Of a stretch of 64,000 bases of DNA, positions 1 through 6,768 are shown piece by piece (the first letter of the stretch is position 1; each line of letters starts with the position of its first letter). The notes beneath the pieces are model-generated. The model was not told the origin of the DNA, did not search any database, and was given only the letters and a program-made list of their open reading frames with translations. The DNA is from DASZIT01 sp036268775. GTDB lineage: Bacteria > Actinomycetota > Acidimicrobiia > Acidimicrobiales > RAAP-2. Location of the stretch: contig DATATM010000012.1 of NCBI GenBank assembly GCA_036268775.1, positions 310,001 through 374,000 on the forward strand. Direction: 5' to 3'. A program made the translations under genes and the position numbers.

Positions 1-1
1 C

Positions 2-70
2 GACGCCCGGGTGAAAAGCGACGACGTCGATGACGTCGACTCGGTGTGGCGCTGGAGCGGGCCGGCCTGA
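2..70 (+). CDS. C-terminal end of an unidentified protein (partial, enters from left edge)
   Basis: An open frame enters from the left edge and ends at a TGA at 68-70, giving a 22-residue acidic tail (DARVKSDDVDDVDSVWRWSG then PA). It is convergent with the mrp gene, whose stop lies 16 bases further on, a spacing typical of two genes meeting tail to tail. Nothing identifies the family. It could also be a chance open frame. Confidence 0.35.
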   Translation, partial: DARVKSDDVDDVDSVWRWSGPA

Positions 71-86
71 CGCCGGGAGGGTCCGG

Positions 87-1295
87 TCAGGCGGACGGCG
101 AGGGAGTGGCCGCCAATGCTCCGGCTTCCACTGCGGCTTCGATGTGCTCGAGCAGCCGGGCGCTGCATCCCTCCATCGGGATCACCGGAGCGATGTGGGT
201 GACCACCTCCTCGGCCAGGGCGGCGAACACCTCGGCCAGCTGGCTGCCTTCCTCCAGGGCCACCGGGGTCCCGGCGTCGCCACCGGCGGCCACCGACGGA
301 TGGATGGGAACCTGGCCGATCAGTGGGACACCGACTTCGGCGGCCAGCCTTTCCCCCCCGCCCGACCCGAACAGCGCGTAGGAGGTGCCGTGCTCACAGG
401 TGAAGTCGCTCATGTTCTCGATGACCCCGGCCACCCGCAGGTAGCCCTTCCGAGCCATGTCCGCGGTGCGGGCGGCCACCTTCTGGGCCGCCACCGGTGG
501 AGTGGTCACCACGATCACCTCGGTGCGGGGGAGCATCCGGGCCAGCCCCATCTGGATGTCGCCGGTACCCGGGGGCATGTCGATCAACAGGTAGTCGAGG
601 TCGCCCCAGTGGACGTCCTCCAAGAACTGCTGCACCGCCCGGTTCAGCACCAGGCCCCGCCACATGATGGCGCTGTCCTCGTCGGCCAGGAATCCCATCG
701 ACAGGACCCGGAGCAGGCCGTCGCCGATCCGCCGCTCCAGCGGGACCATCTTTTTGCCCCGCGACTCCACCTCGCCCTGCATGCCCAATAGCCGGGGGAT
801 GGAGAAGCCCCAGATGTCGGCGTCGAGCACCCCGACGGTGAGCCCCCGCCGGGCCATGGCCACCGCCAGGTTGACGGTCACCGAGCTCTTCCCGACCCCA
901 CCCTTGCCCGAGGCGATGGCGATCACCCGGGCGGTGTCGGGAATGTCGGTGGCGGGGGCCGGGTTCCGGGCGGCCAGTCGGGCCCGGGCCATGACCACTT
1001 TGCGCTGCTCGGCGTCCATCACCCCGGTGGAGGTCGTGACGGTCTCGACCCCGGGCAACGCCCCTACGTGGGTCTCCACATCGCTGCGGATCTGGTTGCG
1101 GAGCGGGCAGCCGGCGATGGTCAGGGCGACTTCGACCTCCACCGCTCCGGCTCCCGGGAGCCGGATGGCCGTCACCATGCCCAACTCGACGATGTCGGCC
1201 CCCAACTCGGGGTCGACCACCCCCCGAAGGGCGTCACGCACCTGTTCCTCGGAGACCGGGATTGAGGCGCCGGGGCCGTCCACGCTGGTCATCAC
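87..1295 (-). CDS. mrp: Mrp/ApbC-type P-loop ATPase, Fe-S cluster carrier
   Basis: This cytoplasmic carrier is thought to load Fe-S clusters onto apoproteins. The 402-residue product has an N-terminal MIP18/DUF59 domain (about residues 15-90, with the CPLRNQ segment) followed by a deviant Walker A, GKGGVGKS, at 130-137 and the Mrp signature DMPPGTGD. The family's C-terminal CxxC is only half present (FTCEHGT), so cluster bridging may differ. A GTG at 1295 is directly followed by an ATG at 1292; a TACAAT -10-like box 7 bases upstream suggests a leaderless transcript. It is divergent from the A-type Fe-S carrier gene, which fits a shared role. Family call secure; exact client unknown. Confidence 0.93.
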   Translation of the reverse strand: MMTSVDGPGASIPVSEEQVRDALRGVVDPELGADIVELGMVTAIRLPGAGAVEVEVALTIAGCPLRNQIRSDVETHVGALPGVETVTTSTGVMDAEQRKVVMARARLAARNPAPATDIPDTARVIAIASGKGGVGKSSVTVNLAVAMARRGLTVGVLDADIWGFSIPRLLGMQGEVESRGKKMVPLERRIGDGLLRVLSMGFLADEDSAIMWRGLVLNRAVQQFLEDVHWGDLDYLLIDMPPGTGDIQMGLARMLPRTEVIVVTTPPVAAQKVAARTADMARKGYLRVAGVIENMSDFTCEHGTSYALFGSGGGERLAAEVGVPLIGQVPIHPSVAAGGDAGTPVALEEGSQLAEVFAALAEEVVTHIAPVIPMEGCSARLLEHIEAAVEAGALAATPSPSA

Positions 1296-1301
1296 GTCCG
1301 A

Positions 1302-1307
1302 ATTGTA
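1302..1307 (-). promoter_or_regulatory. Possible -10 box of mrp, leaderless arrangement
   Basis: On the minus strand the hexamer TACAAT ends 6 bases before the GTG/ATG start pair of mrp. That distance would place the first transcribed base at or next to the start codon, as in leaderless actinobacterial mRNAs, and there is no purine-rich ribosome binding site in front of the gene. No convincing -35 box was found. Confidence 0.4.
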
Positions 1308-1437
1308 CCGGGGGTCCAGCTCAGGCCACCCCTAGCCGTGTACCGCTCAGGCACGGGCGCGGGTACCATGGGCGTCGACGGCTACCCCGGCTTCGGCCGG
1401 ATGGCCGGTGTCATCTCGATCTGCAGGAGGAACGTCG

Positions 1438-1803
1438 TTGAGCACGACCATGCAAACGGTAAGCATCGGCAAGAGGCCAGCTCCAGTGACGCTGACCGAT
1501 AAGGCGGCGTCCAAAGTCGTCGAGCTGCTGGCTCAAGAGGACACTGAGGGCCTGGCCCTCCGGGTGGCGGTTCGCCCCGGCGGCTGTTCCGGCTACAGCT
1601 ATGAGATGTTCTTCGATGCCGACGTGGCCGACGACGACGTGGTGCGGGAGTTCGGCGGGGTGAAGGTCATCGTCGATTCGGCCAGTGCCGATCTGCTCAA
1701 GGGCTCGACCCTCGACTACGCCGACGGGCTGCAGGGCGACGGGTTCCACGTGACCAACCCCAACGCCAGCCGCACCTGCGGTTGCGGTTCCTCCTTCAGC
1801 TGA
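1438..1803 (+). CDS. A-type iron-sulfur cluster carrier (IscA/ErpA family)
   Basis: This small scaffold or carrier delivers Fe-S clusters to target enzymes. The 121-residue product shows the three family cysteines: one in GGCSGYSYEM and two in the C-terminal RTCGCGSSF. The start is the TTG at 1438 because a strong site, AGGAGG at 1425-1430, sits 7 bases upstream; the longer GTG start at 1408 would place that site inside the gene. Divergent mrp encodes another Fe-S carrier, so the pair looks like a small Fe-S biogenesis locus. ErpA and IscA cannot be told apart here. Confidence 0.93.
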   Translation: MSTTMQTVSIGKRPAPVTLTDKAASKVVELLAQEDTEGLALRVAVRPGGCSGYSYEMFFDADVADDDVVREFGGVKVIVDSASADLLKGSTLDYADGLQGDGFHVTNPNASRTCGCGSSFS

Positions 1804-1814
1804 CCCGCTGATCC

Positions 1815-2177
1815 TTGGCGGCGCCGATCGGTCCCTACAGCCCCATTCTGAGGGCGGGGCCCTGGCTGGTCACTTCCGGGCAACTCGGCCTGGAGCCGGC
1901 GACCACTCCTCCGACGCTGGTGGATGGCGGGGCGGTGGCCCAGTTGACCCAGGCCCTCGGCAACGGCGAACGCCTGTTGGCCGGGGAGGGGGCGGCTCTT
2001 GACGACGTCATCAAGACGACGGTATTCCTCACCGACATGGCGGAGTACGCCGCCGTCAACGACGCGTATGCCCAATTCTTCGGCGACCACCGGCCCACCC
2101 GTTCGGTGGTGGGGGTGGCGGCCCTCCCGCTCGGCGCCCGGGTAGAAGTCGAACTCTGGGCCTACCGACCTTCCTAG
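1815..2177 (+). CDS. RidA-like enamine/imine deaminase family protein
   Basis: RidA proteins hydrolyse reactive enamine and imine intermediates made by PLP enzymes and release ammonia. The 120-residue product is close to family length and contains IGPYSPILRAGPWLVTSGQ near the start, the middle block KTTVFLTDM and the end block PTRSVVGVAALPLGARVEVE, which carries the substrate-binding arginine and final glutamate region. The TTG start lies 11 bases after the Fe-S carrier stop, so the two are probably co-transcribed. It may belong to a Rid subgroup rather than true RidA. Confidence 0.85.
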   Translation: MAAPIGPYSPILRAGPWLVTSGQLGLEPATTPPTLVDGGAVAQLTQALGNGERLLAGEGAALDDVIKTTVFLTDMAEYAAVNDAYAQFFGDHRPTRSVVGVAALPLGARVEVELWAYRPS

Positions 2178-2219
2178 CGGCGGTCGGGAGCGGCGGTCGA
2201 GCCGCGGCATCATGGAGGG

Positions 2220-3023
2220 ATGACCGCCAACCATGGCTACCTGCTTGACAACCAGCAACCCGAAGCTCCCCGGCGGTTTGACGCGCTGGCGGCGCTGTTC
2301 GACCCGTCGACCTTCCGCCATCTCGAGGCGGTCGGGACTGGGCCGGGTTGGCGGTGCTGGGAAGTCGGCGCCGGGGGTCCGTCGGTGGTCGAGTGGCTGG
2401 TCGGCCGGGTCGGGTTCGAGGGTCGAGTGCTGGCCACCGACATCGACACCAGCCGGATCACCGGCCTGGCCGCCCCCACCCTGGAGATCCGCCGCCACGA
2501 CGTGGGTGAGGATCCCGCCCCGTCCGGCGACTTCGATCTGGTCCATGCCCGACTGGTGCTGGTGCACGTCCCCCAACGCGACCGGGGGCTGGCGGCGATG
2601 GTCGAGTCGCTCCGGCCCGGAGGCTGGCTGGTGGTGGAGGACGCCGACCCCGCGCTGCAACCGCTCATCTGCCCCGACGAATTCGGGCCCGAGCAGGAAC
2701 TGGCCAACCGGTTGCGACGGGACTTCCGCACGCTGATGTCCGAACGGGGGGTGGACCTCGCCTACGGGCGGACCCTGCCCCGCCGGCTCCGGGAGGCCGG
2801 ACTCGAAGGGGTGGAGGCCGACGCCTACTTCCCCATCACCTCGCCGGCTTGCACCGCGCTGGAACAGGCCACCGTCGAGCAGATTCGCCAGCAGCTGGTG
2901 TCGAGCGGGATGGCCACCGAGGAGGACATCGATCGCCATCTCCGCAACGTGGCCTCCGGCCGCCTGGACCTCGCCACCTCGCCGATGGTGTCGGCCTGGG
3001 GGCGGAAGCCTTTGGTGGCCTGA
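2220..3023 (+). CDS. Class I SAM-dependent methyltransferase, substrate unknown
   Basis: The 267-residue protein has a Rossmann-type methyltransferase core. Motif I (WEVGAGGPSVVEWL, about residues 48-61) is followed by an acidic ribose contact (LATDIDTSRI) and motifs around FDLVHARLVLVHVPQRD and RPGGWLVVEDADP. The C-terminal helical part is of the kind that recognises small molecules in UbiE/Coq5-like enzymes. An ATGGAGGGATG stretch gives a close ribosome binding site. It lies 42 bases after the RidA-like gene and converges on the alkyltransferase-like gene. The methyl acceptor cannot be told. Confidence 0.8.
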   Translation: MTANHGYLLDNQQPEAPRRFDALAALFDPSTFRHLEAVGTGPGWRCWEVGAGGPSVVEWLVGRVGFEGRVLATDIDTSRITGLAAPTLEIRRHDVGEDPAPSGDFDLVHARLVLVHVPQRDRGLAAMVESLRPGGWLVVEDADPALQPLICPDEFGPEQELANRLRRDFRTLMSERGVDLAYGRTLPRRLREAGLEGVEADAYFPITSPACTALEQATVEQIRQQLVSSGMATEEDIDRHLRNVASGRLDLATSPMVSAWGRKPLVA

Positions 3024-3033
3024 GCCTCCAGGT

Positions 3034-3324
3034 TCAGCGGCGGGCCATCCGCACATGGCTGCCGGCCGGGTTGAGCTCCACCCCTTCGGCCCGGAGCAGT
3101 CGGGCATGGTTCCGCTCGTGACCGGGGACCAGGCGACCCGAGGCAGTGACCACCCGCCACCACGGCAGGCCCTCGGGGGAGGTGGCCAGCAGCCGGCCGA
3201 CCGCCCGGGAGGCACCCGGATACCCGGCTTCGTCGGCGACCTCGCCGTAGGTCACCACCTCGCCGGGTGGGAGGGCGGCGATTATCTTGGTCGTCGCCTC
3301 GACGAAGCCCGGGTCGGCCGCCAT
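3034..3324 (-). CDS. Alkyltransferase-like protein (ATL), no acceptor cysteine
   Basis: This 96-residue protein is the C-terminal DNA-binding module of the O6-alkylguanine-DNA alkyltransferase family. It has VVTYGEVADEAGYPGASRAVG (helix-turn-helix and Tyr flip residue) and GRLVPGH. The active-site PCHRV is replaced by PWWRV, so the alkyl-accepting Cys is Trp. Known ATL proteins bind alkylated guanines without removing the lesion and hand it to nucleotide excision repair. The usual ATL motif is PWHRV; here the His is also Trp. It lies 13 bases after the glnR-like gene on the same strand, so it may be the last gene of that transcript. Confidence 0.88.
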   Translation of the reverse strand: MAADPGFVEATTKIIAALPPGEVVTYGEVADEAGYPGASRAVGRLLATSPEGLPWWRVVTASGRLVPGHERNHARLLRAEGVELNPAGSHVRMARR

Positions 3325-3337
3325 GTCCGGTCCGGCC

Positions 3338-4006
3338 TCAGGGAGTCCAGGAGGTCTGGCCGAACCGGTAGCCCACCGACCGGACCGTCTGGATCAGGTG
3401 GGCGTGTTCTTCCCCCAACTTGGCCCGCACCCGCCGGACGTGGACGTCGACGGTCCGGGCCCCGCCGTAGTACTCGTAACCCCACACCCGGCTGAGCAGC
3501 GTCTCCCGGGTGAACACCTTGCCGGGCCGGGCCGACAGGAAGCGCAGCAGCTCGTACTCCATATAGGTGAGGTCGAGCACCTTCCCCGACACCGCCGCCT
3601 GGTAGGTCTCGAGGTTGAGGACCAGCGCCCCGTGCTCCACCAGCTCGGGGCGGAGGCCCCGACCGGTGCGCCAGAACAGGTGGGCCAGCCGGGTGGTGAG
3701 CTCTTCGGGGTTCACCGGTTCGAGGCACATGTCGTCGAACAGGTCCTCCCGCAACTCGAGCTCGGCCAGCTGGCCAGTCCGGACCACCACGATTACCGGG
3801 GCCAGCGGCACCTCCCGCTTGCGGAGCTGACGACAGACCAGGAAGGCTCCGGCCGGGTCCTCGCCGCTGGCGATGACCGCCCCCGACCAGCCGTCTTCGG
3901 GTTCCTCCGTCTCCGCGGCTTCCGGGGTGGAGACGGCGCGCCAGGGGTAGCCGGCGCGATCCAGCACGGCGGTCACCTCGATGGGCGGAGGATCAGGAAA
4001 ACACAA
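3338..4006 (-). CDS. glnR: GlnR-like atypical OmpR-family regulator
   Basis: The C-terminal half is a clear OmpR/PhoB winged helix (about residues 125-218, with LDLTYMEYELLRFL, VFTRETLLSRVWGYEYYGG, RTVDVHVRRVRAKLG and TVRSVGYRF), very like actinobacterial GlnR, the global nitrogen regulator. The N-terminal receiver is degenerate: the acceptor Asp position of GlnR (VILVDG) reads VIASG, with Ser47. Position just downstream of two glutamine synthetases and a GlnR-box-like array before GSII support the call. The start is uncertain. The only listed start, TTG 4006, has no ribosome binding site; GAGAGGAA at about 4029-4036 would instead serve an in-frame ATC at 4018, giving a GlnR-like N-terminus. 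Confidence 0.82.
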   Translation of the reverse strand: MCFPDPPPIEVTAVLDRAGYPWRAVSTPEAAETEEPEDGWSGAVIASGEDPAGAFLVCRQLRKREVPLAPVIVVVRTGQLAELELREDLFDDMCLEPVNPEELTTRLAHLFWRTGRGLRPELVEHGALVLNLETYQAAVSGKVLDLTYMEYELLRFLSARPGKVFTRETLLSRVWGYEYYGGARTVDVHVRRVRAKLGEEHAHLIQTVRSVGYRFGQTSWTP

Positions 4007-4086
4007 CAGCGGCTCGATGTCGGTCGCTTCCTCTCACTCGTCCGGGGATCTTGGCGGCTGGCCGGCAGCTCTTCTGATGGTCTTTA

Positions 4087-5469
4087 TTACAGCAGGGGAA
4101 AGTATCGGTTGAGTTCAAAGGGCGTGACATGGGCTTTGTACTGGGACCACTCCTGCCGTTTGTTCCGGATGAACCACTCGAAGACGTGATCGCCGAGGGT
4201 GTCGGCCACCAGCTGGGACGACTCCATCAGCCCCAGGGCCTCGTTGAGATCGCCGGGGAGGTGGGCGATGCCTTTGGACTTGAGCTCCTCGTCGGTGAGG
4301 TCGAACAGGTTGGCATGGGCCTCGGCCGGGAGCTCGTAGCCCTTCTCGATCCCCTGCAGCCCGGCGGCCAGGATCACCGCGAAGGCCAGGTACGGATTGC
4401 AGGCACTGTCGGGGGCCCGGTACTCCACCCGGGTGGATTGGTACTTCCCGGTCTTCACCACCGGCACCCGCACCAGCGCCGACCGGTTGTTCCGGGCCCA
4501 GGACATGTAGATGGGCGCCTCGTAACCGGACACCAGCCGCTTGTAGGAGTTCACCCACTGGTTGGTCACCGCGGAGATCTCGCCGGCATGCCGGAGGAGC
4601 CCGGCGATGAAGCCCTCGGCCACCTCCGAGAGGCCGTTGGCCCGCTCGAGGTCGACAAAGGCGTTGGCGTCGTCCTTGAACAGCGACAAATGGGTGTGCA
4701 TGCCCGACCCCTGCACCCCTTCCAGCGGCTTGGGCATGAAGCTGGCGTGCACCTGCTGCTGGCGGGCCAACTCCTTCACCACCAGCCGGACGGTCATCAC
4801 CGTGTCGGCCATGGTCAGGGCATCGGTGTAGCGGAGGTCGATCTCGTGCTGGCTGGGGGCGTCCTCGTGCTGGGCATGCTCGACGGGGATGCCCATCTCC
4901 TCCAGGGTGATCACCGTCCGCTGCCGGATGTCGCTGGTCCGGTCGGCGGCGGTCAGCTCGAAGTAGGAGCCATGGTCGAGCCCCTGGGGGCCATGGGACG
5001 GATCGGCGTCGGCGAAATAGAAGTACTCCATCTCCGGGGCGGCGTAGAAGGTGAAGCCGTTCTGGTGGGCCCGCTCCAGGGTCCGGCGCAACACGTGCCG
5101 CGGGCATCCCTGGAAGGGGGAGCCGTCGAGGTTGACGATGTCACAGAACACCCGGGCCACCGGCGCCTCCAGCCCGCCGGCCTGATCGTCCGACCGGGCG
5201 GCGGCCGAGCCACGCCCGCGCCCGTGCCAGGGCAGCAGCTGAAAGGTGTTGACGTCGGGGCGGGCGAGCACGTCGCTCTCCTGGACCCGGCTGAAGCCGT
5301 CGATGGCCGACCCGTCGAAGGTCATCCCCTCGTCGAGGGCGTTCTCCAGTTCGGCGGGGGTGATGGAGAACGTCTTCGGGGTGCCGAGCACGTCGGTGAA
5401 CCACAGCTGCACGAACCGGATGCCGCGCTCTTCCACCGTTTTCAGGACGTATTCACGCTGGCTTCTCAT
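4087..5469 (-). CDS. Glutamine synthetase type I, alpha-like, no adenylylation Tyr
   Basis: The enzyme makes glutamine from glutamate, ammonia and ATP. The 460-residue product has the GSI layout: beta-grasp domain with FTDVLGTPK and FDGSAIDGFSRVQESD, then metal-site motifs FYAAPEMEYFYF, VEHAQHEDAPSQHEIDLRY and SFMPKPLEGVQGSGMHTHLSL, then NSYKRL and the VEYRAPDSACNPY block. The loop that carries the adenylylated Tyr in GSI-beta reads ANLFDLT, with Phe, so it is probably not adenylylated and is controlled by transcription or feedback. It lies 22 bases after the GSII gene. A GlnA4-like role on other amines cannot be excluded. Confidence 0.93.
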   Translation of the reverse strand: MRSQREYVLKTVEERGIRFVQLWFTDVLGTPKTFSITPAELENALDEGMTFDGSAIDGFSRVQESDVLARPDVNTFQLLPWHGRGRGSAAARSDDQAGGLEAPVARVFCDIVNLDGSPFQGCPRHVLRRTLERAHQNGFTFYAAPEMEYFYFADADPSHGPQGLDHGSYFELTAADRTSDIRQRTVITLEEMGIPVEHAQHEDAPSQHEIDLRYTDALTMADTVMTVRLVVKELARQQQVHASFMPKPLEGVQGSGMHTHLSLFKDDANAFVDLERANGLSEVAEGFIAGLLRHAGEISAVTNQWVNSYKRLVSGYEAPIYMSWARNNRSALVRVPVVKTGKYQSTRVEYRAPDSACNPYLAFAVILAAGLQGIEKGYELPAEAHANLFDLTDEELKSKGIAHLPGDLNEALGLMESSQLVADTLGDHVFEWFIRNKRQEWSQYKAHVTPFELNRYFPLL

Positions 5470-5491
5470 CGGATCGGGTACCCCTCGATGA

Positions 5492-6502
5492 TCAACTCCC
5501 GGCCGCGTCGCCGCAGACGGTCTCGACCAGGACGGCGGTCACCTTATAGGGGTCCATGTTGGCGTTGGGACGACGGTCCTCCAGCCAGCCCTTCTTGGCC
5601 TTGGCCACCGCCCAGGGGATCCGGATGGAGGCGCCCCGGTCGGAGGTCCCGTAGCTGAACTTGGAGAAGTGGGCGGTCTCGTGGGCGCCGGTCAGCCGGG
5701 TTTCGATCCCGATGCCATAGACGGCAATGTGCTCGTCGATCCGCTTCCCGATGGCCTCGCAGCCGGCGATGATGGCGTCCCAACCACCCTCCTCCCGCAT
5801 GGCCTTGGTGGAGAAGTTGGTGTGGGCGCCGGCCCCGTTCCAGTCGCCGAGGATCGGCTTCGGCTCCAGGGTGGCGTAGACCCCGAAGTCCTCGGCGATG
5901 CGGAACAGCAGCCACCGGGCCACCCAGAGGTGGTCGGAGACGTCGAGGGGGGAGAGGACCCCGACCTGGAACTCCCACTGGCCCATCATCACTTCGGCGT
6001 TGGTGCCCTCGATGCCGATCCCCGCCTTGATGCAGGCGGCGGTGTGCTTCTCGACGATTTCGCGCCCGGGCATCTTGTCGCCGCCGACGCCGCAGTAGTA
6101 GGGGCCCTGGGGGGCGGGATAGCCCGAGACCGGCCAGCCCAACGGGCGGCTGTCCTTGATGAAGGTGTACTCCTGTTCGATCCCGAACATCGGTTCCTGG
6201 TTGCCATACTTCTCCGCCACCGCCCGGAGGTGGGCCCGGGTGTTGGTGGGGTGCGGGGTCATGTCGGTGAGCAGCACCTCGCACATCACCAGGATGTCAT
6301 CGGGGCCGCGCAAGGGGTCGGGGCAGGTGAATACCGGCTGGAGCACGCAGTCCGAATCGTGGCCGAGGGCCTGGTTGGTGCTCGAACCGTCGAAGCCCCA
6401 GATGCCGGGCTTGTCCTTGTCGGGGATGACCTTGGTCTTACTCCGCAGCAACGGCGACGGCTCGGTCCCATCGATCCAGATGTATTCGGCTTGATACGGC
6501 AC
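5492..6502 (-). CDS. Glutamine synthetase type II (eukaryote-like GSII)
   Basis: The 336-residue protein matches GSII. It shows EYIWIDG, WGFDGSSTNQALGHDSD, MFGIEQEYTF, the nucleotide segment GPYYCGVGG, GINAEVMMGQWEFQ-like (here GTNAEVMMGQWEFQVG), DWNGAGAHTNFST and the end block RGASIRIP. GSII enzymes are heat-labile, octameric or decameric, and lack adenylylation control. The GTG at 6502 is preferred because GAGGAG lies 5 bases upstream, whereas a longer start at 6619 would run through the GlnR-like operator. It is the first gene of the nitrogen block, and GlnR control is predicted from that site. Confidence 0.95.
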   Translation of the reverse strand: MPYQAEYIWIDGTEPSPLLRSKTKVIPDKDKPGIWGFDGSSTNQALGHDSDCVLQPVFTCPDPLRGPDDILVMCEVLLTDMTPHPTNTRAHLRAVAEKYGNQEPMFGIEQEYTFIKDSRPLGWPVSGYPAPQGPYYCGVGGDKMPGREIVEKHTAACIKAGIGIEGTNAEVMMGQWEFQVGVLSPLDVSDHLWVARWLLFRIAEDFGVYATLEPKPILGDWNGAGAHTNFSTKAMREEGGWDAIIAGCEAIGKRIDEHIAVYGIGIETRLTGAHETAHFSKFSYGTSDRGASIRIPWAVAKAKKGWLEDRRPNANMDPYKVTAVLVETVCGDAAGS

Positions 6503-6578
6503 TCGCACTCCTCTACTTCTCGTATGTCCGCCAGGCACGGCGTCCTTGGCCAACAAGGGCTTATCCTCACAGAGCGTG

Positions 6579-6605
6579 ATTTCCCAACCGTTTCCCGATT
6601 GTGAA
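6579..6605 (-). promoter_or_regulatory. GlnR-box-like array upstream of GSII
   Basis: Read on the minus strand, three half-sites follow at 11-base steps: TTCAC at 6605-6601, six bases, GAAAC at 6594-6590, six bases, GAAAT at 6583-6579. This matches the known GlnR pattern gTnAC-n6-GaAAc, repeated once more. The array sits 77 bases upstream of the GSII start. The link with the GlnR-like gene in the same block is inference, but the phase is hard to explain by chance. Confidence 0.75.
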
Positions 6606-6768
6606 CGGAGGATGAACACGGTGCCACTGGGCTCCGTCCGGGGAGCGGAATTCCGGCTCCGGGCGGATGATCCGGTGAGTCTATGGCAACCGATTCGGGT
6701 GTCGGCAGCGGCCCATCTGACCAGGTCGGGCCGCCAGCGGGGGTCGATCGCCCCGGTAGTCTGAGCCC

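Noticed and set aside
6503..6619. Longer N-terminus of GSII (start at 6619)
   Set aside because: It would translate through the GlnR-like operator, while GTG 6502 has a good ribosome site and GSII normally starts near this point.
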